Assembly (NCBI RefSeq): GCF_027920805.1
Contig: NZ_JANWOI010000001.1
Span: 1 to 64,000 of the forward strand
Length of the DNA stretch: 64,000 bases
Source: Govania unica
GTDB taxonomy: Bacteria; Pseudomonadota; Alphaproteobacteria; Sphingomonadales; Govanellaceae
Direction of reading: 5' to 3'
Position 1 is the first letter of the stretch, and every line of letters begins with the position of its first letter. Under the pieces are notes generated by a model that was given only the letters and a program-made list of their open reading frames with translations, was not told the DNA's origin and made no database searches. A program made the position numbers and the translations under genes. Positions 20,040 through 29,798 of this stretch are shown piece by piece.

Positions 20040-20297
20040 TCAGGCCGTAAGCAGGGGGTCAAGCTTGCCCGCGGCGTCCAGCGCATGCAGATCATCCGAT
20101 CCGCCCACATGGCGGTCATTGATGAAAATCTGCGGCACCGTGCGGCTGCCGCCCGCCCGCTCCAGCAGGGCCAGACGCAGCGCATCGTTCCCGGTCACAT
20201 CAATCTCGGTATAAGCAACGCCCTTCCGTTGCAGCAAGGCTTTGGCACTCACGCAATAGGGGCAATAAGTCGTGGTGTAGATTTCAACCTGAGGCAT
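20040..20297 (-). CDS. grxC: Glutaredoxin 3
   Basis: An 85-residue dithiol glutaredoxin with active site C12-P-Y-C15, the cis-proline motif TVPQIFI and the GG glutathione-binding motif (HVGGSDDL). It reduces protein disulphides and glutathione mixed disulphides. ATG at 20297 has AGGTGA upstream; ten further in-frame codons upstream are not family-like. It is the first gene of the grxC-nitrilase-DUF1178 set and lies 69 bases downstream of comF on the same strand. Confidence 0.95.
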   Translation of the reverse strand: MPQVEIYTTTYCPYCVSAKALLQRKGVAYTEIDVTGNDALRLALLERAGGSRTVPQIFINDRHVGGSDDLHALDAAGKLDPLLTA

Positions 20298-20366
20298 AGT
20301 CACATCACCTGAAATTATTGTCAGCACTCCTCCCTATATAGGGCGCATCCAAGCTGAAACAAGCGT

Positions 20367-21155
20367 TTATGCCCTGTCTTGTACGGCACGGCCGAGGGCC
20401 ACCACATAAACCGCCCGCGCCCCCGCCTGCTTGAGCGTTTTGGCGCAAGCATCAAGCGTCGCCCCGGTGGTCATGACGTCATCGACCAGCAACAGGCTGC
20501 GATCAGCCACCCTCTCGGCCAGATGCGGCCGCAAGGCAAAGGCCCCGCGCACATTCTTCCGCCGTTCCTCGCGATTGAGCCCACCCTGGCTTGGGGTCGC
20601 CCGCACCCGCCGCAACAATTCAGGCAGCACCGGCCGCGCCATTTCGCGGCCAAGCCCAAGCGCCAGTACCGCCGCCTGATTATAGCGCCGCTTCAAAAGC
20701 CGCCATCGATGGAGCGGCACCGGCGCAATGAGATCAATCTCCTCCCCACTGGCCCCGAGCAGATCCTGTTCGATCACCCGGGCCATCCAACGGGCAAAGG
20801 CGGGTGCGCCTTCCAGCCGGTCGCCATGCTTGAAAGACAGCACCAGACGGCGCGAGTTGTCATCATAACGAAACACCGCCCGCGCCCGGTCATAGGCGGG
20901 CGGCGCGGCAATGCAGGCAGCGCAGAGGGTATCGGGCCCAAGATCGCTTTCAAATGGAAAGCCGCATTGGTAACACTGGCTGCCGGCCAGAAAGCTCAGC
21001 TTGGCCCAACAGCCTGAACAGAAACTGTCATGACCATCAACCTCGATGCGGCATTGCAGACAGAGCGGCGGAAACAGCAAATCCAACCCGCCCACCATAA
21101 GCGAGCGGAGTTTGCTGCCGAGTTTCCCCTTTTCGTCCCCCCCGAGAAGTGCCAT
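20367..21155 (-). CDS. comF: ComF family phosphoribosyltransferase-like protein
   Basis: A 262-residue protein with an N-terminal zinc-ribbon-like region of four cysteine pairs (CLQC, CSGC, CYQC, CAAC) and a C-terminal phosphoribosyltransferase fold with LLLVDDVMTTGAT. Relatives take part in DNA uptake during competence, but many non-competent bacteria have one, so the role is uncertain. I chose ATG 21155 so that it does not overlap the divergent methyltransferase gene; a later ATG at 21098 is possible. The two start codons are only about 20 bases apart, so their promoters must overlap coding sequence. Confidence 0.85.
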   Translation of the reverse strand: MALLGGDEKGKLGSKLRSLMVGGLDLLFPPLCLQCRIEVDGHDSFCSGCWAKLSFLAGSQCYQCGFPFESDLGPDTLCAACIAAPPAYDRARAVFRYDDNSRRLVLSFKHGDRLEGAPAFARWMARVIEQDLLGASGEEIDLIAPVPLHRWRLLKRRYNQAAVLALGLGREMARPVLPELLRRVRATPSQGGLNREERRKNVRGAFALRPHLAERVADRSLLLVDDVMTTGATLDACAKTLKQAGARAVYVVALGRAVQDRA

Positions 21156-21174
21156 AAGCCGAAGTATGACAAGA

Positions 21175-22074
21175 ATGAGCCAACCGGACAACGGCGACAT
21201 TACAGTCTTCGATCGCCTCAATCTCCGACGCCACCGCGAACGCGCGGTCGCGGAATTTGCCGACCACGCTTTTCTGGTCGATGAAGTGGCCGAGCGCATC
21301 GCCGAGCGGCTCGATGACATCAACCGCCCGTTCCCCAATGCGCTCGATCTCGGCAGCCATCATGGGCCTTTGGGCCGCGCCCTTCAGGCCCGCCCCGGTC
21401 ATCAGAGTTTGCTCTCCACCGATCTCGCCCTTGGGTTCGCCAAGCAAAGCGCTGGTCATCATCTGCAGGCCGATGAGGAATTCCTGCCCTTCGCCCCGCA
21501 GAGCTTCGATCTGGTGACCAGCGCCATGTCGCTCCACTGGGTCAATGACCTGCCCGGCGCGCTGGTGCAGATCCGTCAGACGTTGCGGCCCGACGGGCTG
21601 TTCATCGGCACGCTGTTCGGCAGCGAAACCCTCAAGGAATTACGTCAGGCCTTTCTCGAAGCCGAAACCGCCATCGAAGGCGGCGTCAGCCCGCGCGTCA
21701 GTCCCTTCACCGATGTGCGGCTGGCCGGCGCGCTGCTGCAACGGGCCGGCTTCGCCCTGCCGGTGGCCGATGCTGATCTCGTGACCGTGACCTATTCCGA
21801 CGTCTTTGCCCTCATGCGCGACCTGAAGGGCATGGGTGAGTCCAATGTCCATGTGGACCGCCGCCGCGGCTTCACCAACCGCCGCACCATCGTCGCCGCC
21901 GCCGAAGCCTATCACGCCACCCACGCGCTGCCAGACGGCCGCATTCCGGCAACGTTCCAGATCATCTATCTGACCGGCTGGGCCCCCCACGAGAGCCAAC
22001 AAAAACCCCTCCGCCCCGGCAGCGCCAAAACCCGCCTCGCCGACGTCCTCGGCGTCAAGGAAGGCAAGCTTTAA
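21175..22074 (+). CDS. SAM-dependent methyltransferase, BioC/NDUFAF5-like
   Basis: The 299-residue class I methyltransferase resembles mitochondrial NDUFAF5 and its alphaproteobacterial homologues. Seen are an N-terminal FDRLNLRRHRERA segment, a degenerate SAM motif (ALDLGSHHGPLGRAL), FDLVTSAMSLHWVNDLPGAL and LFGSETLKELRQAF. NDUFAF5 modifies an arginine in a complex I subunit, so an assembly-factor role is possible but inferred. The start at 21175 (MSQPDNGD) is chosen over longer frames that run into comF. It is convergent with mutT across a repeat-bearing gap. Confidence 0.82.
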   Translation: MSQPDNGDITVFDRLNLRRHRERAVAEFADHAFLVDEVAERIAERLDDINRPFPNALDLGSHHGPLGRALQARPGHQSLLSTDLALGFAKQSAGHHLQADEEFLPFAPQSFDLVTSAMSLHWVNDLPGALVQIRQTLRPDGLFIGTLFGSETLKELRQAFLEAETAIEGGVSPRVSPFTDVRLAGALLQRAGFALPVADADLVTVTYSDVFALMRDLKGMGESNVHVDRRRGFTNRRTIVAAAEAYHATHALPDGRIPATFQIIYLTGWAPHESQQKPLRPGSAKTRLADVLGVKEGKL

Positions 22075-22169
22075 GGGAATGTCCATGGAGGGCCGATTAA
22101 GGAATCGGCAAAACCTCGTATAGTCTGCCATTATCGACCGTCAAATAAATCCGTCCCGACCATAAAATC

Positions 22170-22251
22170 TGTCATTACCGGGCTTGACCCGGTAATCCAC
22201 CGTTGTGCCCGCCGCGCCATGGATTGCCGGGTCAAGCCCGGTAATGACAGA
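22170..22251. repeat. Family A inverted pair
   Basis: TGTCATTACCGGGCTTGACC... at 22170-22200 is followed by the inverted unit GGATTGCCGGGTCAAGCCCG... ending at 22251. The second stem contains a G-T wobble (ATTGCCGGG against CCCGGTAAT), an intermediate between the ATTGCC and ATTACC stem types. Confidence 0.85.
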
Positions 22252-22353
22252 TTAAAGTTAAGCCCCTGCAGTGACAGAGAAACTGCAAGCCTGACAGGAC
22301 GCGAAACCTGCCTGCACGCAAACCTCCAAAGACGGCATATAAAAATAAAACTT

Positions 22354-22386
22354 TGTCATTGCCGGGCTTGACCCGGCAATCCATGG
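22354..22386. repeat. Family A single unit
   Basis: TGTCATTGCCGGGCTTGACC...CAATCCATGG forms a perfect 9-base-pair hairpin with a 5-base loop. The 22252-22353 stretch between this copy and the preceding pair holds nothing I recognise. Confidence 0.85.
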
Positions 22387-22435
22387 CTCAGCCAATCGGG
22401 CGCCGCCGCACTCACATCATCCCCGCGAAAGCGCC

Positions 22436-22876
22436 TTATATATAATCCCGCAGAAACGGAATGAGCGGCAGATCAGCCGCAGGCATAGGATAGTCGGCAA
22501 GTTCCGACGACGGCACCCATTTGAGCGCCTTATGCTCGCGCGGCTGCACGAAGCCTGTCCATTTGCGACAGACATAGAGCGGCATCAGCAGATGAAACGT
22601 CTCATACGTGTGAGACGCGAAGGTGAGGGGGGCGAGGCAGGCCGCGCTCACGTCAATGCCGAGTTCCTCATGCAGTTCGCGGATGAGGGCGGCTTCGGGC
22701 GTCTCGCCGGGTTCGATCTTGCCGCCGGGGAATTCCCAGAGGCCCGCCATGGCTTTGCCGTCCGGGCGCTGGGCCAGCAGAATACGGCCGTCGCTGTCCA
22801 CAAGCGCCACCGCCGCCACCAGCACCACCGGCAGGTCGGTGCGGGCCTGAGCCAGGGTTTGCGGGCAATCTTCCAT
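22436..22876 (-). CDS. mutT: Nudix hydrolase, 8-oxo-dGTP diphosphatase MutT type
   Basis: The 146-residue protein has a perfect Nudix box (GKIEPGETPEAALIRELHEELGI) and the MutT-like features GLWEFPGG and HKALKW near the C-terminus. It probably cleanses oxidised dGTP. ATG 22876 overlaps the stop of the GNAT gene as TGATG. Order argJ-GNAT-mutT, divergent from secA, recurs in Alphaproteobacteria. Confidence 0.92.
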   Translation of the reverse strand: MEDCPQTLAQARTDLPVVLVAAVALVDSDGRILLAQRPDGKAMAGLWEFPGGKIEPGETPEAALIRELHEELGIDVSAACLAPLTFASHTYETFHLLMPLYVCRKWTGFVQPREHKALKWVPSSELADYPMPAADLPLIPFLRDYI

Positions 22877-23418
22877 CAAGCTGTCTCCCAGTCGCTACGC
22901 TTTAATTCATACTGCGGCACCATCATGGTCAGGTTGCGCAGGGGGAAGTTCACCGCGCGCAGTCCGACATCCTGGAACCCGAGCTGTTCCAAGACCCGCC
23001 GCGAGCGCAGATTGTCCGGCAGCACGCGGGCGGCAATGACGTCAAGCCCAAGCCCCCCGAACCCGGCCGAGATCAAGGACCGGAGCGCTTCCGGCACATA
23101 GCCCCGCCCCCAATAGTCGCGGCCGAGCCAATAGCCAAGCTCAAGCCCGTCCTCCTGATCGAGGAACCCGCAACCGCCCATGAGCGCGTCCGTGGCCTTG
23201 TCGGCGATCACATAATGAACCTCGCGCCCAGCCGCCATGCTTTCCGTCATGTCACGGATGAACTCGCGGCCATCCTCACGCTCGTAAGGGTAGGGCACAT
23301 GGGCAAGCCAGCGCGCCACCTCCCAATCGCCGATCAGGCGCACCAGCCGGTCAAGGTCCGCCTCCCCGAGCAGCCGGAGCCGCAGGCGATCCGTCTCCAG
23401 GCTGGGGGCAAGCCTCAT
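22876..23418 (-). CDS. GNAT N-acetyltransferase, RimJ/RimL-like
   Basis: The 180-residue acetyltransferase starts MRLAPSLETDRLRLRLL, the usual RimJ/RimL-type N-terminus. It contains the acetyl-CoA loop region YWGRGYVPEALRSLI followed by ARVLPDNLRSRRVLEQLGF. The substrate is unknown; relatives modify ribosomal protein N-termini or small molecules. Start and stop overlap both neighbours, so it is translated within an argJ-GNAT-mutT operon. Confidence 0.88.
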   Translation of the reverse strand: MRLAPSLETDRLRLRLLGEADLDRLVRLIGDWEVARWLAHVPYPYEREDGREFIRDMTESMAAGREVHYVIADKATDALMGGCGFLDQEDGLELGYWLGRDYWGRGYVPEALRSLISAGFGGLGLDVIAARVLPDNLRSRRVLEQLGFQDVGLRAVNFPLRNLTMMVPQYELKRSDWETA

Positions 23419-24668
23419 CAACTGCGGTAATCGGCGTTGATGGAGATATAGCCATGGGTCAAATCGCAGGTCCAGACCGTGGCCTTGCCAGTGCCGATGC
23501 CAAGCGCCACGTCGATCTGCACGTCGCGGGTTTTGAAATGTTCGGTGGCCCGGGCCTCGTCATAGTCCGGCAGCACCATACCCTCGCGGGTCACCGGCTG
23601 GCCGCCGATGTCGATATCGATCTTGTCACGGTCCGCCGCCTCGCCCGACTTGCCGACAGCCATGACCACCCGGCCCCAGTTGGCGTCGGCTCCGGCAATG
23701 GCGGTCTTGATCAGAGGCGAATTGGCGATGGCGAGCCCCACTTTACGCGCCGCCCGGTCATCCTCGGCCCCACTGACCCGGATGGTGACGAATTTCTCCG
23801 CCCCCTCGCCATCCTTGACCACAAGATGGGCGAGTTCGAGCAGAACCTCCTCGAACTTCACCTTGAAATCATCGAGGCGCGGATCATCAAAGCTTGTGAT
23901 CGCCTGATGGCGCGCGTTCTGCCCGGTGGCGAAGGCGAGAAGCGTGTCGCTGGTCGAGGTGTCGCTGTCCACCGTGATGCAATTGAAGGTGCGATCCACC
24001 GTGCCGGCCAGAATATCCTGCAACACCGCCGCCGGGATGGCCGCATTGGTGAACACAAACGACAGCATGGTCGCCATGTCCGGCGCGATCATGCCCGAGC
24101 CCTTGGCGATACCGTCGATCACCACCGGATAGCCATCGATCTCTGCTATCCGGCAGGAGCCCTTCGGAAAGGTGTCCGTGGTGCGGATGGCATTGGCCGC
24201 CTTGTCCCAGGCCGTCGCCCCAAGCGCCCCGGCCAGCATCGGCAGATGCGCGGTGATCACCGCCGGATCAAGCGGATTGCCAATCACCCCGGTCGAGGCC
24301 TGCATCACATCATGGGGCGCACAACCCAGAGTCGCCGCCACTTCGGCAGCCACCGCCTCGACCGTCGCCTTGCCGGCGCGGCCGGTGAAGGCATTGGCAT
24401 TGCCCGCATTGACCACAAGCGCCCGCACGCCCTTGCCAGCCGTGACCCCAAGCGCCGCCCGGCACCAATCCACAGCGGCCGACGGTGCTTTGGAACGGGT
24501 GAACACCCCGGCCACCTCGGTGCCCTCGGCAAACACTGCCAGCAACAGGTCGTCGCGGCCCTTGTAGCGGCTGTTGGTGGCGGTGGTCGCGAACTCGACC
24601 CCGGCCACCGGCAGGAGGTTCGGGAACTGAGCGGGAGCAAGCGGGGACGTGGGCAGATCCTTGGCCAT
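23418..24668 (-). CDS. argJ: Bifunctional ornithine acetyltransferase / N-acetylglutamate synthase ArgJ
   Basis: ArgJ moves acetyl groups from N-acetylornithine to glutamate in the cyclic arginine pathway. The 416-residue proenzyme cleaves itself at the conserved A-T-M-L site, here within PDMATMLSF, freeing the catalytic threonine. Other family blocks are seen (KGSGMIAPD, DSDTSTSDT and the C-terminal GYISINADYRS). ATG 24668 has an AAAGG site; a further ATG at 24686 lacks one. It is divergent from secA. Confidence 0.96.
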   Translation of the reverse strand: MAKDLPTSPLAPAQFPNLLPVAGVEFATTATNSRYKGRDDLLLAVFAEGTEVAGVFTRSKAPSAAVDWCRAALGVTAGKGVRALVVNAGNANAFTGRAGKATVEAVAAEVAATLGCAPHDVMQASTGVIGNPLDPAVITAHLPMLAGALGATAWDKAANAIRTTDTFPKGSCRIAEIDGYPVVIDGIAKGSGMIAPDMATMLSFVFTNAAIPAAVLQDILAGTVDRTFNCITVDSDTSTSDTLLAFATGQNARHQAITSFDDPRLDDFKVKFEEVLLELAHLVVKDGEGAEKFVTIRVSGAEDDRAARKVGLAIANSPLIKTAIAGADANWGRVVMAVGKSGEAADRDKIDIDIGGQPVTREGMVLPDYDEARATEHFKTRDVQIDVALGIGTGKATVWTCDLTHGYISINADYRS

Positions 24669-24796
24669 GGCCGAGCCTTTCAACATCAGGAAAATCGCGC
24701 ATATAACAGCATATTATCCAGCCTTGTCCATGATATTCAGAGGCTCGGGCCTCACGATAAATTCAGCCCCATTGCGGCTCAGACAGCCGACAGACA

Positions 24797-24825
24797 TTGA
24801 CAGTCCCGCCACACCCGCTTATCTG
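24797..24825 (+). promoter_or_regulatory. Candidate sigma-70 promoter of secA
   Basis: TTGACA (24797-24802), a 17-base spacer and TATCTG (24820-24825) precede secA by about 110 bases. The match is good for a housekeeping promoter. I see no SecM-like or riboswitch-like structure in the roughly 100-base leader. Confidence 0.5.
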
Positions 24826-24933
24826 AAGGTCTTCATTGAATACGACGCCGGCTTGGGGGCCTCCGATTTATGGATCTGACTGCCGCACCCACGGCCTTCC
24901 GCCGTCCGTCGTCTCTCTAGCGCGAGTGAACGC

Positions 24934-27624
24934 ATGATCGGTCTTGGCAAACTTACCCGCAAGCTCTTCGGCTCTTCGAATGACCGCTATGTGCGTGGAC
25001 TCAAAGCCACCGTGGAAGCCATCAATACCAAGGAACCGGCGCTTCAGGCCCTCAGTGACGAAGCCCTTGCGGCGCGCACCCAGGAATTCCGCGACCGGCT
25101 CAAAAAAGGCGAGACGCTCGATGACATTCTGATCGATGCCTTCGCCACGGTGCGCGAGGCCGCCCACCGCGTGCTCGGGCAGCGCCATTACGATGTGCAG
25201 CTGATCGGCGGCATCATCCTGCATCAGGGCAAGATCACCGAAATGAAGACCGGCGAAGGCAAGACGCTGGTCGCCACCCTCGCCACCTATCTGAACGCCA
25301 TCGAAGGCAAGGGCGTGCATGTGGTCACGGTCAACGATTATCTGGCCCGCCGCGACAGCGACTGGATGGGCCGGGTTTACCGTTTTCTCGGTCTGACGGT
25401 CGGCGTGGTGGTTCCGGGCGTTGACGATCTGCGCCGCAAAGAAGCCTATGCCTGCGACATCACCTATGCCACCAACAACGAGCTTGGCTTCGACTATCTG
25501 CGCGACAATATGAAATACAGCCGCGAGATGCTGGTGCAGCGGGCCTTCAATTTCGCCGTCGTCGACGAAGTGGACTCGATCCTGATCGACGAAGCGCGGA
25601 CGCCGCTGATCATCTCCGGCCCCTCCGAAGATAAGTCCGAGCTTTATGCCGCCGTCGACGTCATCATCCCGAAACTTGTGGCTGGCGATTACGACCTCGA
25701 CGAAAAAAGCCGCCAGGTGACGCTCACCGAAGACGGCACCGAACATGCGGAACGCCTGCTTGAGGCCACCGGCGTGCTCCATGGCAGCAATCTTTATGAC
25801 AGCGAGAACGTGGCTGTCGTCCACCATCTCAATCAGGCCCTGAAAGCCCACAAGCTGTTCCAGCTCGACCGCGATTACATCGTCAAGGATGACAAGCTCA
25901 TCATCATCGACGAATTCACCGGTCGCATGATGGACGGCCGGCGCTATTCCGAAGGTCTCCACCAGGCGCTCGAAGCCAAGGAGCATGTGGAGATCCAGCC
26001 GGAAAACCAGACGCTCGCCTCCATCACCTTCCAGAATTATTTCCGGCTTTATCCGAAGCTTGCCGGAATGACCGGCACGGCGGCGACCGAAGCCACCGAA
26101 TTCGCCGACATCTATGGCCTCGGCGTCATCGAAGTGCCGACCCATGTGCAGATTCAGCGCATCGATGACCATGACGAGGTCTATCGCACCGACGAAGAAA
26201 AAACCAACGCCATCATCACCCTGATCGAGGACGCCCAGAAACGCGGCCAGCCGGTGCTGGTTGGCACGGTGTCCATCGAAAAGTCGGAATATCTGGCGGA
26301 AAAGCTCAAGAAGCGCGGCATCGTCCATAACGTGCTGAACGCCCGCTATCATGAGCAGGAAGCCTATATCATTTCCCAGGCCGGACGCTCGGACGCCATC
26401 ACCATCGCCACCAACATGGCTGGACGCGGCACCGACATTCAGCTTGGCGGCAATGTCGACATGCGCATTGCCAACGAAACCGCCGATATCACCGATGAGG
26501 CCGCGCGCGAAAAACGCATTGCCGAAATCCATGCCGAAGTCGCCGTCGATCGCCAGAGAGTGTTGAAAGCCGGCGGTCTGTTCGTGATCGGCACCGAACG
26601 CCACGAAAGCCGCCGCATCGACAACCAGCTGCGCGGCCGCTCAGGCCGTCAGGGCGATCCCGGGCGCTCCAAATTCTTCCTCAGCCTGCAGGATGACCTG
26701 ATGCGCATCTTCGGGTCCGAGCGCATGGACGGCATGCTGGTCAAGCTCGGCCTTGAGGACGGCGAAGCGATCATCCATCCCTGGATCAATCGCGCCATCG
26801 AAAAAGCCCAGGAAAAGGTAGAAGCGCGCAACTATGAAGTGCGCAAGAACCTGCTCAAATACGACAACGTCATGAATGACCAACGCAAGGTCATCTATGA
26901 ACAGCGCCGCGAAATCATGGATGCTCCGGAGGTGGCCGAAACCATCACCGACATGCGTTACGAAGTGATCGAGGCCCTGGTCGCCGCCCATATCCCGGCC
27001 CGCAGCTATCCCGAACAATGGAATGCCGTCGGTCTCGATGCCGAGGTCGAACGCGTGTTCAGCCTCGGGCTCCCGGTCAAGGATTGGGCCCAGGAAGAAG
27101 GCGTCGACGAAACCATCGTGCGCGAGCGGCTGCATGACCATGCCAACCGCAAGATGGCCGAACGGGCCGCGAATTTTGGCCCGGAAACCCTGCGCTCGGT
27201 GGAAAAAACCATTCTTCTCCAAAGCCTTGATCAGCATTGGAAAGAGCATCTGTCGCATCTCGATGCGCTGCGTCAAGTGGTCGGCCTCCGCGCCTATGCC
27301 CAGCGCGATCCACTCAATGAGTATCGCACCGAAGCCTTCACCATGTTCGAAAGCATGCTGGCCCATGTGCGCGATCAGGTCACCCTGCTGCTCGCCCATG
27401 TGCAGCTCGCGCCACAATTCATGCCGTCCGAGCTTGAGGAACCCGATCTCAACCAGTTCCACCCCCAGCATATCGACCCGCTGACCGGCGAAAACGACGC
27501 GCTCCCGGTTTTCGAGACCGGCCTCGACCCGAACGACCCGGCAACCTGGGCCCATGTCCCAAGAAACGCCCCCTGTCCCTGCGGCTCAGGCAAAAAGTTC
27601 AAACATTGCCACGGCGCGATGTAA
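24934..27624 (+). CDS. secA: Preprotein translocase ATPase SecA
   Basis: SecA drives proteins through SecYEG. The 896-residue protein is full length. Walker A MKTGEGKT lies near residue 105, the DEAD-type [17 protein letters not shown] follows, then the pre-protein crosslinking domain, second helicase domain ([10 protein letters not shown] and [12 protein letters not shown]) and helical scaffold. The C-terminal zinc-binding SEC-C motif [14 protein letters not shown] is also the SecB and lipid contact site. SecB is encoded at 37.6 kb. A family A repeat and a terminator separate it from convergent accA. Confidence 0.98.
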   Translation: MIGLGKLTRKLFGSSNDRYVRGLKATVEAINTKEPALQALSDEALAARTQEFRDRLKKGETLDDILIDAFATVREAAHRVLGQRHYDVQLIGGIILHQGKITEMKTGEGKTLVATLATYLNAIEGKGVHVVTVNDYLARRDSDWMGRVYRFLGLTVGVVVPGVDDLRRKEAYACDITYATNNELGFDYLRDNMKYSREMLVQRAFNFAVVDEVDSILIDEARTPLIISGPSEDKSELYAAVDVIIPKLVAGDYDLDEKSRQVTLTEDGTEHAERLLEATGVLHGSNLYDSENVAVVHHLNQALKAHKLFQLDRDYIVKDDKLIIIDEFTGRMMDGRRYSEGLHQALEAKEHVEIQPENQTLASITFQNYFRLYPKLAGMTGTAATEATEFADIYGLGVIEVPTHVQIQRIDDHDEVYRTDEEKTNAIITLIEDAQKRGQPVLVGTVSIEKSEYLAEKLKKRGIVHNVLNARYHEQEAYIISQAGRSDAITIATNMAGRGTDIQLGGNVDMRIANETADITDEAAREKRIAEIHAEVAVDRQRVLKAGGLFVIGTERHESRRIDNQLRGRSGRQGDPGRSKFFLSLQDDLMRIFGSERMDGMLVKLGLEDGEAIIHPWINRAIEKAQEKVEARNYEVRKNLLKYDNVMNDQRKVIYEQRREIMDAPEVAETITDMRYEVIEALVAAHIPARSYPEQWNAVGLDAEVERVFSLGLPVKDWAQEEGVDETIVRERLHDHANRKMAERAANFGPETLRSVEKTILLQSLDQHWKEHLSHLDALRQVVGLRAYAQRDPLNEYRTEAFTMFESMLAHVRDQVTLLLAHVQLAPQFMPSELEEPDLNQFHPQHIDPLTGENDALPVFETGLDPNDPATWAHVPRNAPCPCGSGKKFKHCHGAM

Positions 27625-27632
27625 GCAAAACA

Positions 27633-27708
27633 GATGGATGACCGGTGTCCACGCCCGGTCATGACAACTATTATCTGTGTCATTGCCGGGCTTGACCCGG
27701 CAATCCAC
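27633..27708. repeat. Family A inverted pair with one fully diverged stem
   Basis: The right unit (27678-27708) is a standard TGTCATTGCCGGGCTTGACC... hairpin. The left unit keeps the family flanks GATGGAT and ATGACA, but its stem is ATGACCGG (27638-27645) with CCGGTCAT (27655-27662), unlike any other copy. Pairing is kept although the bases changed. Confidence 0.7.
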
Positions 27709-27728
27709 CCGCCAGAACCAAACATAAA

Positions 27729-27758
27729 AAAATGACCGGGCCAAAACCCGGTCATTTT
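27729..27758. terminator. Bidirectional terminator between secA and accA
   Basis: AAAATGACCGGG (27729-27740) pairs perfectly with CCCGGTCATTTT (27747-27758) over a 6-base loop, with T-rich sequence after it on both strands. It serves both convergent genes. Its stem shares TGACCGG with the diverged repeat just upstream. Confidence 0.9.
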
Positions 27759-27781
27759 CTTTTTCTATCCCGAAAACCCGC

Positions 27782-28738
27782 TCAGTTAAGCTCCGACGTC
27801 CCCATGGCAAGGAACTTGTCGCGGCGCAATTGGCGCAGCTTGTCGGCGGTTAGGGGGGTGAGTTCGCTCAGATTACGTTCGATCGCATCGCCGAGCGACT
27901 TGATGGCCATGGCCTTGTTGCGATGGGCGCCGCCCACCGGCTCCGGTACGATTTCGTCGATGACTTTCAGCTTCAACAGATCCTGCGCCGTGATCTTCAG
28001 GGCTTCGGCGGCGTCGCGGGCCTTGTCGGCGGTGCGCCACAGGATCGAGGCGCAGCCTTCGGGCGAGATCACCGAATAGACCGCATGTTCAAACATCAAC
28101 ACCCGGTTGCCAGCGGCGAGCGCCACAGCGCCGCCAGACCCGCCTTCACCGACGATGATCGATATCAACGGCACGCCGACGCCAAGACAGGCTTCGGTTG
28201 AACGGGCGATGGCTTCGGCCTGGCCGCGTTCTTCGGCACCGATGCCCGGATAAGCGCCCGGGGTATCCACGAAGGTCAGGATCGGCAGACGGAAACGATC
28301 GGCCAATTGCATCAGGCGGATGGCCTTGCGGTAGCCTTCGGGGCGGGCCATACCAAAATTATGACGGATGCGGCTTTGCGTGTCTTCGCCCTTTTCATGG
28401 CCGATGACCATGACCGACTGACCGCGGAAACGGCCAATGCCGCCCGAAATGGCCTTGTCATCGGCAAAAGCACGATCGCCGGACAGCAGCGTGAAATCCT
28501 CGATCAGGCCCTTGATATAATCCGGCAGATGCGGCCGTTCGCCGTGGCGGGCAACCTGCGTCTTCTGCCAGGCGGTGAGCTTCGCATAGGTGCCCTTCAT
28601 GAGCTTTTGAAGCTTGCCCTCAAGAAGTTTGATTTCCTTGTCGACATCGAACCCGCTGGTGGTCGGCATCGCCTTGAGTTCACGGATCTGACCTTCAAGT
28701 TCAGCGATCGGCTTTTCAAAGTCGAGGAAGGCTGTCAT
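27782..28738 (-). CDS. accA: Acetyl-CoA carboxylase carboxyltransferase subunit alpha
   Basis: AccA with AccD forms the carboxyltransferase that makes malonyl-CoA for fatty-acid synthesis. The 318-residue protein is full length, beginning [18 protein letters not shown]. It has the crotonase-like core [19 protein letters not shown] and the EGCASILWR motif. accD is not in this window. It follows xerD with a 74-base gap, a common alphaproteobacterial pairing. Confidence 0.97.
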   Translation of the reverse strand: MTAFLDFEKPIAELEGQIRELKAMPTTSGFDVDKEIKLLEGKLQKLMKGTYAKLTAWQKTQVARHGERPHLPDYIKGLIEDFTLLSGDRAFADDKAISGGIGRFRGQSVMVIGHEKGEDTQSRIRHNFGMARPEGYRKAIRLMQLADRFRLPILTFVDTPGAYPGIGAEERGQAEAIARSTEACLGVGVPLISIIVGEGGSGGAVALAAGNRVLMFEHAVYSVISPEGCASILWRTADKARDAAEALKITAQDLLKLKVIDEIVPEPVGGAHRNKAMAIKSLGDAIERNLSELTPLTADKLRQLRRDKFLAMGTSELN

Positions 28739-28812
28739 GCCGGCTGTTCGTCCTGTCTGTCACGCATGATAAAACCCCGCAGCGGAGAACGCCCGGGGGA
28801 GTTTCCGGCACG

Positions 28813-29796
28813 CTACTGCCCTCCGTCGTCCTTGTCAACGGAACGCCGGCCCTCTGGCCTTCTGGCCAGGGGATGGCCGTCCTGGACGAGCCTGTGTTTC
28901 TCGGCATCGGCCACGTGGGTATAGATCTGGGTGGTGGTGATATCGCTATGGCCGAGCATTTTCTGCACCGCCCGCAAATCCGCCCCGCGCGCCACCAGAT
29001 GAGTGGCGAAGGCATGACGCAGCTTATGCGGCGACAACCGCCCATGAGGAATGCCGGACTCAACCGCCAGGTCCTTGAGCAAATGGCCGAACTGCTGACG
29101 GGTCAGATGACCCTCGGCGCTCGACGACGGAAAAAGCCAACGCGACACCGTCTTTTTGTCCGTGGTGGACGCCGCAAGATAGCGCCCCGCCGCCGCCCGC
29201 GCCCGTTCCGAGATCGGCACGGCGCGTTCCTTGTCGCCCTTGCCGCGCACATATAAATAGGGCCGGTCAGCACGGATCGCCGTCGCTGGCAGAGTCACAA
29301 GCTCCGTCACCCGAAGGCCGCTTGCATACAGAATTTCAAGAAGCGCATGGAGCCGCAGGGCGCGCAGGCCCTTCGGCGTAAGCTCCGCCGTCTCCGCCGG
29401 GCAGCGCGCCTGCGCCACCTCCAGCAGTCGAGTCACCTCGCCCTCGGTCAGGTATTTCGGCAACAGACGACGAGCCGCCGGACTGTCGAGCGCCGCCGCC
29501 GGGTGATCGGGACGCACCCCGTCACCTTGCAGAAACGCATAAAACTGCCGCATGGCCGAAAGTCGTCGGGAGGCCGTGGCCGGGCTCATCTGGCGGCTGG
29601 CCAGGAGCGCGAGATAGGCCCGGAGATCGTCGGTCTCTGCCGCCTCTAAACTCAGTCCGCGCTCGCCAAGAACTGCCGCGAGATCGGCGAGATCACGCGC
29701 ATAGGCAGCAAGGGTGTTGGCCGAGGCACCGCGTTCGGCCGCGAGCATTTCAAGAAACCCCTCGACCTGAGGGGAGGCGACCGGCTTGCCGGCCAT
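28813..29796 (-). CDS. xerD: Site-specific tyrosine recombinase XerD
   Basis: With XerC it resolves chromosome dimers at dif. The 327-residue protein has the SAM-like DNA-binding domain (about 8-95) and the catalytic domain. The tyrosine-recombinase residues are all present: Arg in SGLRVTEL, Lys in GKGDKER, His and Arg in HKLRHAF, His in LGHSDI and the Tyr nucleophile in TQIYTHV. XerD rather than XerC is inferred from the linkage to accA. It is a housekeeping recombinase, with no sign of an integrated element. Confidence 0.93.
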   Translation of the reverse strand: MAGKPVASPQVEGFLEMLAAERGASANTLAAYARDLADLAAVLGERGLSLEAAETDDLRAYLALLASRQMSPATASRRLSAMRQFYAFLQGDGVRPDHPAAALDSPAARRLLPKYLTEGEVTRLLEVAQARCPAETAELTPKGLRALRLHALLEILYASGLRVTELVTLPATAIRADRPYLYVRGKGDKERAVPISERARAAAGRYLAASTTDKKTVSRWLFPSSSAEGHLTRQQFGHLLKDLAVESGIPHGRLSPHKLRHAFATHLVARGADLRAVQKMLGHSDITTTQIYTHVADAEKHRLVQDGHPLARRPEGRRSVDKDDGGQ

Positions 29797-29798
29797 GC

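Noticed and set aside
24868-26604. A 578-codon open frame on the minus strand opposite secA
   Set aside because: It is wholly antisense to a full-length SecA with all motifs and has only repetitive G/D/H-rich composition typical of shadow frames in high-GC DNA.
28813-29796. Tyrosine recombinase as the integrase of a mobile element
   Set aside because: It matches housekeeping XerD, is linked to accA as in relatives, and no tRNA, attachment repeats or cargo genes surround it.
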